64,000 nt of DNA from Polaribacter sp. (GTDB lineage: Bacteria; Bacteroidota; Bacteroidia; Flavobacteriales; Flavobacteriaceae), in NCBI GenBank assembly GCA_018663625.1, contig JABJPX010000055.1:1-64000 (forward strand). Direction: 5' to 3'. Numbering within the stretch: the first letter of the stretch is position 1; each line of letters opens with the position of its first letter. Below are positions 1 to 6,979 of the stretch, in pieces. The position numbers and the translations under genes are program-made. Below the pieces are notes generated by a model. The model was not told the DNA's origin, did no database searches, and saw only the letters and a program-made list of their open reading frames with translations.

Positions 1-128
1 TAAAAACGAAAGTGTTCGCTAAAGATCTGTAAAAGGAAAGCCTATTTTTTGCTATCTAAAGGATCTAGAATCTCAATATAACTCTCCTATAAAAGTATTT
101 TTAACCGATAACTTAAAATATTGGTAGT

Positions 129-162
129 AAAAAAGCCCTTCCATTTGGAAGGGCTTTTTTTT
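129..162. terminator. Bidirectional intrinsic terminator closing the sulfur operon
   Basis: An 8-bp GC-rich stem (135-142 with 147-154) and a 4-nt loop is flanked by an A-run on the left and a T-run on the right, so it can end transcription from either side. It lies about 50 nt past the stop of the last sulfur-island gene. I see no gene in bases 1-128. Confidence 0.85.
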
Positions 163-209
163 ATAGACTTCAGGAGTTGATTTGTAAAACCCCTCCATTT
201 GTGCAGTCG

Positions 210-623
210 CTAATGAGGTATTTTGTCTTTCACAATTCCGTATAGGAAAGTACCAACAATAGATCCTGCGATGACCACAAGAATCGGTACATAGCCTGCG
301 CCAACTAGTGTAAACATTGGTCCAGGGCAAGCCCCTGCCAAAGCCCATCCCAGGCCAAAAATAATGCCTCCGATGAGGTAGCGATAAAAACTTTTCGCCT
401 TTGGAGTAAAGACGATTTTCTCGCCATAAAAAGATTTTATTTCAAAGCGTTTGATAGTTTGAATCACAAGGATTCCGAGTACCAATGCCGAGCCAATAAT
501 GCCATACATATGAAAAGATTCAAATTTGAACATTTCATAAATACGAAACCAAGAAGCGGCTTCCGATTTAAACATGGTGATTCCAAAAAGGATTCCGATC
601 AATAAATAGATAAGTGTTCTCAT
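210..623 (-). CDS. YeeE/YedE half-transporter (DUF6691-like)
   Basis: A 137-residue membrane protein with about four hydrophobic segments. The motif GACPGP at residues 97-102 is the cysteine signature of the YeeE/YedE family, whose characterised members move thiosulfate or other sulfur species across the inner membrane. The protein is only half the size of a full YeeE and is encoded 3 nt after a second half (627-1184), so the two probably form one transporter. It is the last gene of an operon that starts near 3656 and ends at the hairpin at 129-162. The substrate is inferred from the rhodanese and persulfide-dioxygenase-like neighbours. Confidence 0.85.
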   Translation of the reverse strand: MRTLIYLLIGILFGITMFKSEAASWFRIYEMFKFESFHMYGIIGSALVLGILVIQTIKRFEIKSFYGEKIVFTPKAKSFYRYLIGGIIFGLGWALAGACPGPMFTLVGAGYVPILVVIAGSIVGTFLYGIVKDKIPH

Positions 624-626
624 TTT

Positions 627-1184
627 TTAAAAAAGTAAAGGAAAAATTAAATGAATCATGGTCAAGCCACCAATAAAAAAGCCAATCACAGCTATTAAAG
701 ATGGCAGTTGCAAATTGCTCAATCCAGAAATAGCGTGTCCAGAGGTACAGCCTCCAGCATATCTTGCACCGAAGCCTACCAAAAGCCCTCCAAGTGTTAA
801 AAGCACCATGTTTTTAAAACTTAGTAATGCACTTGTTGCAAACATTTCTGTCGGTAAATAAGCTGTTCCAGCACTTTCAAAACCAAAAGATTTTAAGTCT
901 GAAATGGTCTCAGGATTTAGCGCAACCGCTGAAGTATTACTTAAGAAATGGGCTCCAATATAGCCGCCAATGATAGCGCCAAGCACTACAATTAAATTCC
1001 ATTTTTGTGATTTCCAGTCAAACTTAAAAAAATCTGATGTTTTTCCTGCACCACACAGTGTGCACAGCGTTCTTAAATTGGAGGACATTCCAAAGTTTTT
1101 TCCTACCATAATAAGTAGGAAGAGAATACAAGCAATCATGGGTCCAGCGATATACCATGGCCAAGGTTCGTAAATTAATTTCAT
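627..1184 (-). CDS. YeeE/YedE half-transporter, N-terminal-type partner
   Basis: A 185-residue integral membrane protein of the YeeE/YedE sulfur-transport family. It has a short CTLCGAG segment (Cys41 and Cys44) followed by the conserved GARYAGGCTSGH block (Cys146). In structurally studied YeeE, conserved cysteines line the path and bind thiosulfate through S-H contacts, and the GGCTSGH loop matches that arrangement. It pairs with the 137-residue half 3 nt downstream. The start context is A-rich with CG just before ATG, the same as for the rhodanese gene at 2216. The 81 nt upstream carry a degraded copy of the palindrome seen at the island promoters. Confidence 0.88.
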   Translation of the reverse strand: MKLIYEPWPWYIAGPMIACILFLLIMVGKNFGMSSNLRTLCTLCGAGKTSDFFKFDWKSQKWNLIVVLGAIIGGYIGAHFLSNTSAVALNPETISDLKSFGFESAGTAYLPTEMFATSALLSFKNMVLLTLGGLLVGFGARYAGGCTSGHAISGLSNLQLPSLIAVIGFFIGGLTMIHLIFPLLF

Positions 1185-1265
1185 CGTTTTTTTAGTAAGA
1201 TTTTGTATTAAAATTAAGTATTTATAGGTAAAGAAACAAATGTTCCAGGTGATTTTTATGAAGGG

Positions 1266-1886
1266 TTAAGGTTGTTTTTTAAAGCTGCAAAAAAGGAAAT
1301 CTTGAGAAGTTTCAAAAGGAGTTTGATGCACATGATGAAGCGCCGACTGTTTTTTAAACCAAGGCGCAAATAAAGAAGTCAATGTTGCTTCAGAATACTG
1401 TACAATTGGAATGCCGCTGCACTTTTTTGGTCCTGTCTTTGAAAAAGTACCAAGAAGCACGGTTCCATTTGCAACAAGTGTATTGTTACAACATTCCATG
1501 TATTTAGCAATATTGCTTTGCGAAGTAATAAAATGAAAGGCAGCGCGATCATGCCAAACATCAAAGCTGTTTTTAGGCATAAAGTCTAACACATCCGAAA
1601 CAATCCATTGTACTTTATGCGCTTGGTTGCCTATTCTTTCTTTCGCTCTGGCAATGGCTTTTTCTGAAATATCCAATACGGTAATATTGCTGTATCCCTC
1701 TGCCAATAAAAAATCAACGAGCAAGCTATCGCCGCCGCCAATATCAATAATCGCCGCCGATTTTTCCAATCCAAGTGCTGCAATCAACTCAAGCGAAATT
1801 GTGGGTTTCGCTTGAAACCAACTCACTTCCGTTGTTTTTTTATTTTGATAAATCGTGTTCCAGTGGGTTTTGGTACTTTGTGTCAT
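1266..1886 (-). CDS. Class I SAM-dependent methyltransferase
   Basis: A 206-residue Rossmann-fold methyltransferase. Motif I, IIDIGGGDS (46-54), is followed by a VLDIS acidic-loop strand (about 70-74) and an SDVLDF segment. Small enzymes of this type that sit beside rhodaneses are often related to thiol or thiopurine S-methyltransferases, so a role in methylating sulfide or a small thiol is possible, but the substrate cannot be read from the sequence. The gene starts 9 nt after the rhodanese gene and is clearly in its operon. A DNA or protein methyltransferase role is unlikely: it has no target-recognition domain and the length is typical of small-molecule enzymes. Confidence 0.8.
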   Translation of the reverse strand: MTQSTKTHWNTIYQNKKTTEVSWFQAKPTISLELIAALGLEKSAAIIDIGGGDSLLVDFLLAEGYSNITVLDISEKAIARAKERIGNQAHKVQWIVSDVLDFMPKNSFDVWHDRAAFHFITSQSNIAKYMECCNNTLVANGTVLLGTFSKTGPKKCSGIPIVQYSEATLTSLFAPWFKKQSALHHVHQTPFETSQDFLFCSFKKQP

Positions 1887-1895
1887 CGGTTGTTT

Positions 1896-2216
1896 TTATG
1901 AGTTGGGCATCACTTTTGAGCCACTCCATGCATGCATGCCACCACGTAGATTTACTGTTTTATCAAACCCCATGTCTTCCATCATTGAACACGCTTGGCT
2001 ACTTCGATTGCCACTTCTGCAGTACATATAATAGGTATTGTTTTTATCCAATTTCGAGATCTCTTGCTTAAAAAATTCCGACTTAAAAAAGTCGAGCATG
2101 ATTGCATTTTCTAGAATTCCAGTAGCACATTCTTCCGGCGTTCTTACATCAATAATAACGGCATTTTCTGCTGTTGCAATGGCAGCAATCCAACCTTCTT
2201 GAGATACATTTTTCAT
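1896..2216 (-). CDS. Single-domain rhodanese
   Basis: A 106-residue rhodanese-like domain with the active-site loop CRSGNRS at residues 66-72. Cys66 would carry the persulfide during transfer of sulfane sulfur. There is no signal peptide, so it acts in the cytoplasm. It lies 15 nt downstream of the beta-lactamase-fold/rhodanese fusion gene and upstream of the methyltransferase. In this setting it probably receives sulfur imported by the YeeE/YedE pair or hands it to the persulfide dioxygenase-like enzyme. The physiological donor and acceptor are unknown. Confidence 0.9.
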   Translation of the reverse strand: MKNVSQEGWIAAIATAENAVIIDVRTPEECATGILENAIMLDFFKSEFFKQEISKLDKNNTYYMYCRSGNRSSQACSMMEDMGFDKTVNLRGGMHAWSGSKVMPNS

Positions 2217-2231
2217 CGTTTTTTTGTTTTT

Positions 2232-3641
2232 TTATAAAGTAGATGGACATACAAAGTCAGAAACAGGTACTGCAGTTTCTTTGATTGCAGCAAAACCACC
2301 TCCAATATCAATAAAATTATGGATGCCTCTGTTTTTGAGCATAGATGCAGCAATCATCGAACGATATCCTCCTGCACAGTGCACATAAAAAGTTTCTTTT
2401 TCTGGGAATTCCGTCAAATGTTCGTTCAAAGATTGTAAAGGTGTATTGTGCGCATCTACTACATGTTCCGATAAAAATTCACCTTCCTTACGCACATCAA
2501 ATACAGGTACTTCGTGGTTTGCTTTCACCTCTTTAAAAGTGGTTGCAGCAATCGTACTTACCGTATCATATTCTTTGGAGGCTTTTTTCCAAGCATCAAA
2601 TCCTCCTTTTAAATACCCCAGAACATGGTCAAATCCTACCCGAGACAACCGCGTAATAGCTTCCGCTTCCATTCCTTCGGGAGTAATTAATAATAGAGGT
2701 TGTTTCACATCTGCAATCAATGCACCTACCCAAGGAGCAAAACCACCATCCAATCCAATAAAAATGGAGCGTGGAATATGTCCTTTTGCAAAAGTATCTT
2801 GATGACGTACATCCAATACTACGGCTTCGGTGTCATTGGCTGCAATTTCAAAAGCTTCTGGAGACAATGCTTGTGCACTTCGTGCTAAGACATCCGCAAA
2901 ATCTTCATAACCCTCTTTATTCATTTGAACATTTAGAGGAAAATATTTTGGCGGAGGTGTCAATCCATCGGTTACTTCTTTTATGAATTCTTCTTTGGTC
3001 ATATTGGCTCGCAACGCATAATTGGTTGCTTTTTGATTGCCTAAGGTATCTACCGTTTCTTTGCTTAAATTTTTACCACAAGAAGAACCTGCGCCATGCG
3101 CTGGATATACAATAACATCCGCTGCAAGCGGCATGATTTTATTTCGCAAACTATCAAAGAGATAGCCTGCCAAATCAGTTGCTGTAATACTGCCTGTTTT
3201 TTGTGCCAAATCTGGACGTCCAACATCCCCCAAAAACAAGGTGTCACCACTAAAAATAGCATGGTCTTTTCCGTTGGCATCTTTTAAAAGATATACCGAA
3301 CTTTCCATGGTGTGGCCAGGCGTATGAAGCACTGTAATGGTAATATTACCGAGTTTAAACACCTGTCCGTCGGTTGCAATAATAGACTCAAAAGAGGTAA
3401 CTGCATTGGGACCATATATAATGGGTGCCCCTGTTTTTTTAGACAAGGTTACATGACCACTTACAAAATCCGCATGAAAATGCGTTTCAAAAATATATTT
3501 TATGGTCGCCTTGTTTGCGGCTGCTTTTTCCAAATAAGGTGTTACAGATCTTAAAGGATCTATAATGGCAACTTCTCCTTCGCTTTCAATATAGTAAGCT
3601 CCCTGCGATATACAGCCGGTATATATTTGTTCTATTTTCAT
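2232..3641 (-). CDS. ETHE1-like metallo-hydrolase fused to two rhodanese domains
   Basis: A 469-residue three-domain protein. Residues 1-230 are a metallo-beta-lactamase fold of the persulfide dioxygenase/glyoxalase II branch: metal ligands in THFHADFVSGH (His54, His56, Asp58, His63), TPGH (His110), GD at 132-133 and YPAHG (His182). A rhodanese domain at about 262-355 has no cysteine in its active-site loop and is probably structural. A second at about 370-460 keeps Cys422 in HCAGGYRS and is probably catalytic. Such fusions oxidise persulfides to sulfite and shuttle sulfur to or from thiosulfate. It is the first gene of the operon, with an operator and -7 octamer directly upstream. Confidence 0.92.
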   Translation of the reverse strand: MKIEQIYTGCISQGAYYIESEGEVAIIDPLRSVTPYLEKAAANKATIKYIFETHFHADFVSGHVTLSKKTGAPIIYGPNAVTSFESIIATDGQVFKLGNITITVLHTPGHTMESSVYLLKDANGKDHAIFSGDTLFLGDVGRPDLAQKTGSITATDLAGYLFDSLRNKIMPLAADVIVYPAHGAGSSCGKNLSKETVDTLGNQKATNYALRANMTKEEFIKEVTDGLTPPPKYFPLNVQMNKEGYEDFADVLARSAQALSPEAFEIAANDTEAVVLDVRHQDTFAKGHIPRSIFIGLDGGFAPWVGALIADVKQPLLLITPEGMEAEAITRLSRVGFDHVLGYLKGGFDAWKKASKEYDTVSTIAATTFKEVKANHEVPVFDVRKEGEFLSEHVVDAHNTPLQSLNEHLTEFPEKETFYVHCAGGYRSMIAASMLKNRGIHNFIDIGGGFAAIKETAVPVSDFVCPSTL

Positions 3642-3661
3642 GATTCTGTTTTATTATTTTA

Positions 3662-3705
3662 CAAAAATACTATTTATTCTATCGTGCAACGGTAACATCG
3701 GTTAC
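3662..3705 (-). promoter_or_regulatory. Promoter with Crp-type operator (site A) for the rhodanese/YeeE operon
   Basis: On the minus strand a TATTTTTG octamer (3662-3669) fits the Bacteroidota -7 consensus TAnnTTTG and lies 20 nt before the ATG at 3641. Exactly 22 nt upstream of it is the palindrome GTAAC-ATCG-GTTAC (3692-3705). With transcription starting a few bases past the octamer, the palindrome centre falls near -41, the usual class II activator position. The same arrangement recurs at 5463-5506 and 6523-6566. Confidence 0.75.
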
Positions 3706-3750
3706 ACAGTGTTTTATTTTTTATGCGTTCAGTTAATTTTTTTTAAAACA

Positions 3751-5448
3751 TTATGTAGGTCCATTTGCTTCCGAGTATGCTTTCGCTTCATGCTTCTGTG
3801 AAAAAATATTTTCTTCTCCAAGAAGCGCCACAATACCACTGGTAAGTAACAGATCGTTAATGGGAGCTGAAGCGCCAGAAAACAGTAATTTAATTTCCTT
3901 TTTCTGAAGGTCTTCAATAATTTGTTTTAGCAGATGCAGTCCGCTACTATCAATGTAACTCATGGCTTCCAGACTCAGCACTACCCATTGCAAAGTCGTG
4001 CCTTTTTGCTGTATATTTTGAGAGAGTGTTTTTTTAAAAACCGCCGTATTTCCAAAAAATAGGGGCGCATCCATTCGAAATACTAAAATAGCTTCTTGTT
4101 GCTCATTAAACGTTTTAAAGTGAGTGCTCTTTTTAAAAGAATTGCTGTTTTTAATGCGGTCAATCACGGCAATGTGTGGCACCGAAATTCGATACAGTAA
4201 GATCAATAAAGAGAGGAGTACCCCTGAAAGAATTCCTGCGGTTATTCCCACGGTGAGGGTAATTATAAAGGTAAGGAGTAAGAGTACAAACTCGTCTTTA
4301 TGGGTTTTATATAAAGAGATGGGATAGGAAAAATCGATCAATCCAAAAACAGCAACCATAATAATGGCTGCTAAGACGGCATTTGGCAAATAATAAAATA
4401 GCGGTGTTAAAAACAACAAGGTCAATCCAACGACTGCCGCACTAATAAGTGGAGCGATGCCTGTTTTTGCACCCGCTTGTTCATTGATTGCTGTTCTGGA
4501 AAAGCCGCCTGTTGTTGGATACGATTGAAAGAAAGCACCTACAATGTTTGCGGTTCCCAAGGCCCTCAGTTCTTGATTGGGGTCTAATTCATATTCGGGA
4601 TGTTTTTCTGCCACTGCTTTTGCTACGGAAATGGCTTCCATAAAAGCAATTAACGCCAAAGTAATTGCAATGGGTGCAAGTTCTGAGAGTCGCTCTAAAG
4701 GGATTTTTGGCACTTGAAAAGACGGAAGCCCACTCGGTACTTTCCCAACAATTTGAACCCCAGAAGCATACAGTTCAAAAAAGGAAACCACTACAACCCC
4801 AACAAATACTAGGACGAGTGCGGCAGGAAAACGTTTGTGATATTTTGTATTTAATTTTTTAATAATTTGGATTAAAACAATCGAAGTGACTCCAATACCC
4901 AATGTATACCCATTGATCAAATGGATATTTTTAAAAGCATTTGCTAATAAGAGATGTACTTGGTTGCTTCTCGTGATTTCGAAGCCCAAAAGGTGTTTCA
5001 ATTGGCTAAGGCCAATAATAATTGCTGCTCCAGAAGTAAACCCGCTAATGACAGGTTTTGATAAAAACCGGACTAAAAACCCCATTCTTACAACCCCGAG
5101 TAGCAATTGAATGGCTCCCATAAACAAGGCTAAAAACACGGCCATGGCAATGTAGGAATCCATGCCAGACAAAGACATTGCACCCAGTCCTGCGGCAACT
5201 AGCAGCGAGTCCATGGCAACAGGTCCAACGGCCAATTGGCGAGAGGTACCCATAATGGCATATATAATTTGCGGCATTAAAGCGGCATACAAACCAAAAA
5301 CAGGAGGTAAACCCGCAATCATTGCATAGGCCATTCCTTGTGGAATGAGCATGATTCCAACGGTTAAACCTGCCGTTAAATCGCCCGAAAAATAGTCTTT
5401 TTTATAAGAAGGTAGCCACTGTAAAATAGGCAGTATTTTTTTGAACAT
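3751..5448 (-). CDS. SulP-family anion transporter with STAS domain
   Basis: A 565-residue transporter. Residues 1-430 are the SulP membrane core, with the family pattern MLIPQGMAYAMIAGLPPVFG near the first helices and the SRQLAVGPVAMDSLL stretch after them. About residues 455-555 are a cytoplasmic STAS domain with DSSGLHLL. Family members move sulfate, bicarbonate or other anions. Among sulfur-oxidation genes, sulfate or sulfite is the likely cargo, either as import or as removal of the oxidation product. The gene has its own promoter and operator (site B) and is separated from the next operon by about 110 nt holding site A. Confidence 0.92.
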   Translation of the reverse strand: MFKKILPILQWLPSYKKDYFSGDLTAGLTVGIMLIPQGMAYAMIAGLPPVFGLYAALMPQIIYAIMGTSRQLAVGPVAMDSLLVAAGLGAMSLSGMDSYIAMAVFLALFMGAIQLLLGVVRMGFLVRFLSKPVISGFTSGAAIIIGLSQLKHLLGFEITRSNQVHLLLANAFKNIHLINGYTLGIGVTSIVLIQIIKKLNTKYHKRFPAALVLVFVGVVVVSFFELYASGVQIVGKVPSGLPSFQVPKIPLERLSELAPIAITLALIAFMEAISVAKAVAEKHPEYELDPNQELRALGTANIVGAFFQSYPTTGGFSRTAINEQAGAKTGIAPLISAAVVGLTLLFLTPLFYYLPNAVLAAIIMVAVFGLIDFSYPISLYKTHKDEFVLLLLTFIITLTVGITAGILSGVLLSLLILLYRISVPHIAVIDRIKNSNSFKKSTHFKTFNEQQEAILVFRMDAPLFFGNTAVFKKTLSQNIQQKGTTLQWVVLSLEAMSYIDSSGLHLLKQIIEDLQKKEIKLLFSGASAPINDLLLTSGIVALLGEENIFSQKHEAKAYSEANGPT

Positions 5449-5462
5449 TCATTATTTTTTTG

Positions 5463-5506
5463 CAAAAATAAAAGGAAACAAAGAAGTTCGCAGTAACATT
5501 GGTTAC
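5463..5506 (-). promoter_or_regulatory. Promoter with Crp-type operator (site B) for the SulP gene
   Basis: A minus-strand TATTTTTG octamer (5463-5470) lies 14 nt before the SulP ATG. The palindrome GTAAC-ATTG-GTTAC (5493-5506) is 22 nt upstream of the octamer, the same spacing as at sites A and C. It lies in the 65-nt gap between the SulP gene and the stop of the Crp-family regulator gene. Confidence 0.75.
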
Positions 5507-5513
5507 ATTCGGC

Positions 5514-6146
5514 CTAGATGTTTTTAATAACTATATGATTTCTATGAAGGGTGATTTTATTTAAATTCTCTAGTTTTTTTAAGAGCCTAGAAATGACCAC
5601 TCGAGAGGTATGCAATTCATAGGCAATTTCTTGATGGGTACTATAGATGATAGCGCCTTCAGAAATTCTTGCTTTTTCTTTCAAGTAGTTTACAAGGCGT
5701 TCGTCCATTTTTAAGAAGGCAATACTATCGATGGTAGCAAACATTTCATTGAGTCGATTGTGGTAGCTTTCAAAAACAAATTTTCGCCAGCTTTTATACT
5801 TTCCTGCCCAGATTTCCATTTTTTCTACGGGGACCATAATTAAGGTAGCATCGGTTTCTGCAATGGCTCTGATTTCACTTTTTGTTTGCCCAAGACAACA
5901 GGTCAATGTCATGGCACAAGTATCTCCTTTTTCTAGGAAGTACAGCAGCAGTTCATCGCCATTGTTGTCTTCTCTAAAAATTTTAATAGCACCTGAAATG
6001 AGTAGGGGCATTGAGCGCACGTAGTCGCCAATTTCCATCATTTTCACCCCTTCTGCAACGTCTTTATAGGTGCCTACTTGGTTTATTTCTTGTAAAAGTT
6101 CGGCTTCAAAAAGATGGCCGAAGTTATTTTTGAGCTCCTGAATCAT
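5514..6146 (-). CDS. Crp/Fnr-family transcriptional regulator of the sulfur island
   Basis: A 210-residue regulator. Residues 25-115 form a cyclic-nucleotide-binding-like beta roll, residues 120-150 the dimerisation helix, and residues 155-205 a winged helix with the HTH at about 169-193 (TSRVVISRLLKKLE). The beta roll lacks the arginine/serine phosphate-binding cassette of cAMP-binding Crp. It has three close cysteines (Cys77, Cys83, Cys84), so a redox, persulfide or metal signal is more plausible than cAMP; this is inference. The gene overlaps the end of the DUF983 gene by 23 nt and shares its promoter, which carries operator site C, so it probably activates itself. Confidence 0.9.
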   Translation of the reverse strand: MIQELKNNFGHLFEAELLQEINQVGTYKDVAEGVKMMEIGDYVRSMPLLISGAIKIFREDNNGDELLLYFLEKGDTCAMTLTCCLGQTKSEIRAIAETDATLIMVPVEKMEIWAGKYKSWRKFVFESYHNRLNEMFATIDSIAFLKMDERLVNYLKEKARISEGAIIYSTHQEIAYELHTSRVVISRLLKKLENLNKITLHRNHIVIKNI

Positions 6147-6504
6147 AATTTACAAAGAGATGTATCCATATTACTTTCGAATAAGCAAAGAGTAATGGGG
6201 CGAGTACCACAAGGGCAATCACCATAGAAATTAAGGTAGTAAGATAGTTTAAATTTGGTAAAAAAAGGGTTTTTAAAATCCACAATGCCACAAATAGTCC
6301 CACTGCCAAACCATAAGAAACGTAGTAAGATCCTTGAAAAAAGCCAGGTTCCAGGTCGTATTTCAATCCGCAATGCGAACACGATTCCTTCACGAGGCCT
6401 ATTTTTGTTAATTCATACGGATGCCCTTCAAAGAAGGCGCCTTTTTGACACTTTGGGCATTTCATACCAATAATGCGCAGAAATTTAGAATTTCGTCCAA
6501 TCAT
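6124..6504 (-). CDS. DUF983 zinc-ribbon membrane protein
   Basis: A 126-residue protein. An N-terminal zinc ribbon with two CxxC pairs (CPKC and CSHC) is followed by EPGFFQGSYYVSYG and two to three transmembrane helices, which is the DUF983 layout. Its function is unknown; related proteins are often found near cytochrome oxidase genes. I use the ATG at 6504, not the upstream one at 6591, because the predicted -7 octamer at 6523-6530 and the operator lie between them. The 3' end overlaps the regulator gene by 23 nt, so the two are co-transcribed and probably translationally coupled. Confidence 0.85.
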   Translation of the reverse strand: MIGRNSKFLRIIGMKCPKCQKGAFFEGHPYELTKIGLVKESCSHCGLKYDLEPGFFQGSYYVSYGLAVGLFVALWILKTLFLPNLNYLTTLISMVIALVVLAPLLFAYSKVIWIHLFVNYDSGAQK

Positions 6505-6522
6505 CACTATTTTAATTTGATG

Positions 6523-6566
6523 TAAAAATAACACAAGTGCTTCATTTTGGGAGTAACAAATGTTAC
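6523..6566 (-). promoter_or_regulatory. Promoter with Crp-type operator (site C) for DUF983-regulator operon
   Basis: A minus-strand octamer TATTTTTA (6523-6530), one base off the TAnnTTTG consensus, lies 18 nt before the ATG at 6504. The palindrome GTAAC-AAAT-GTTAC (6553-6566) is again 22 nt upstream. The regulator is the second gene of this operon, so this would be an autoregulatory site. Confidence 0.72.
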
Positions 6567-6591
6567 AATTCCTTAAAAAAAAGGAATACAA

Positions 6592-6979
6592 GTTCGATCT
6601 TTAAGAATGCATTTCTTTCTCATTTTTAATAAATGGATTTTTTTAGAAACTAAAAACTAAGAATTCCTAGGTTTGTTATTACTGCGAGCGCAACTACTTT
6701 TTTTTGGAAATTTATTGATGTTCCATATAATTCGATTTTATTCTTTTTAGGAATAAAAAAAGAAATAATGAGAGCTTTTTTTAAAAGGTGTTTTTTGATT
6801 ACAGTCTTTAAAACCAGTAATTTAAGTCTATTTTATATGTATAGTTTTTTAGTGCTACAAAAAACAATCCTAAGTACTTTTAAAAAGTTTTGTTACTCGG
6901 ATAAAACATTGCATAAAAAACTATATATTTTTGCTATAAAAACAATATATTTGGAATCTTATTATATAATCTGTACTAA
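6592..6979. other. 388-nt AT-rich intergenic stretch, no gene seen
   Basis: This stretch separates the divergent sulfur island and porP/sprF gene. It is very AT-rich. Two plus-strand matches to the -7 octamer, at 6926-6933 and 6946-6953, could serve the porP gene, but neither has a clear -33 partner. I see no RNA gene and no recognisable protein remnant. Confidence 0.4.

Noticed and set aside
1-30. A possible end of an upstream plus-strand gene (frame reading KTKVFAKDL then stop)
   Set aside because: Only nine codons are visible, so it cannot be told from chance.
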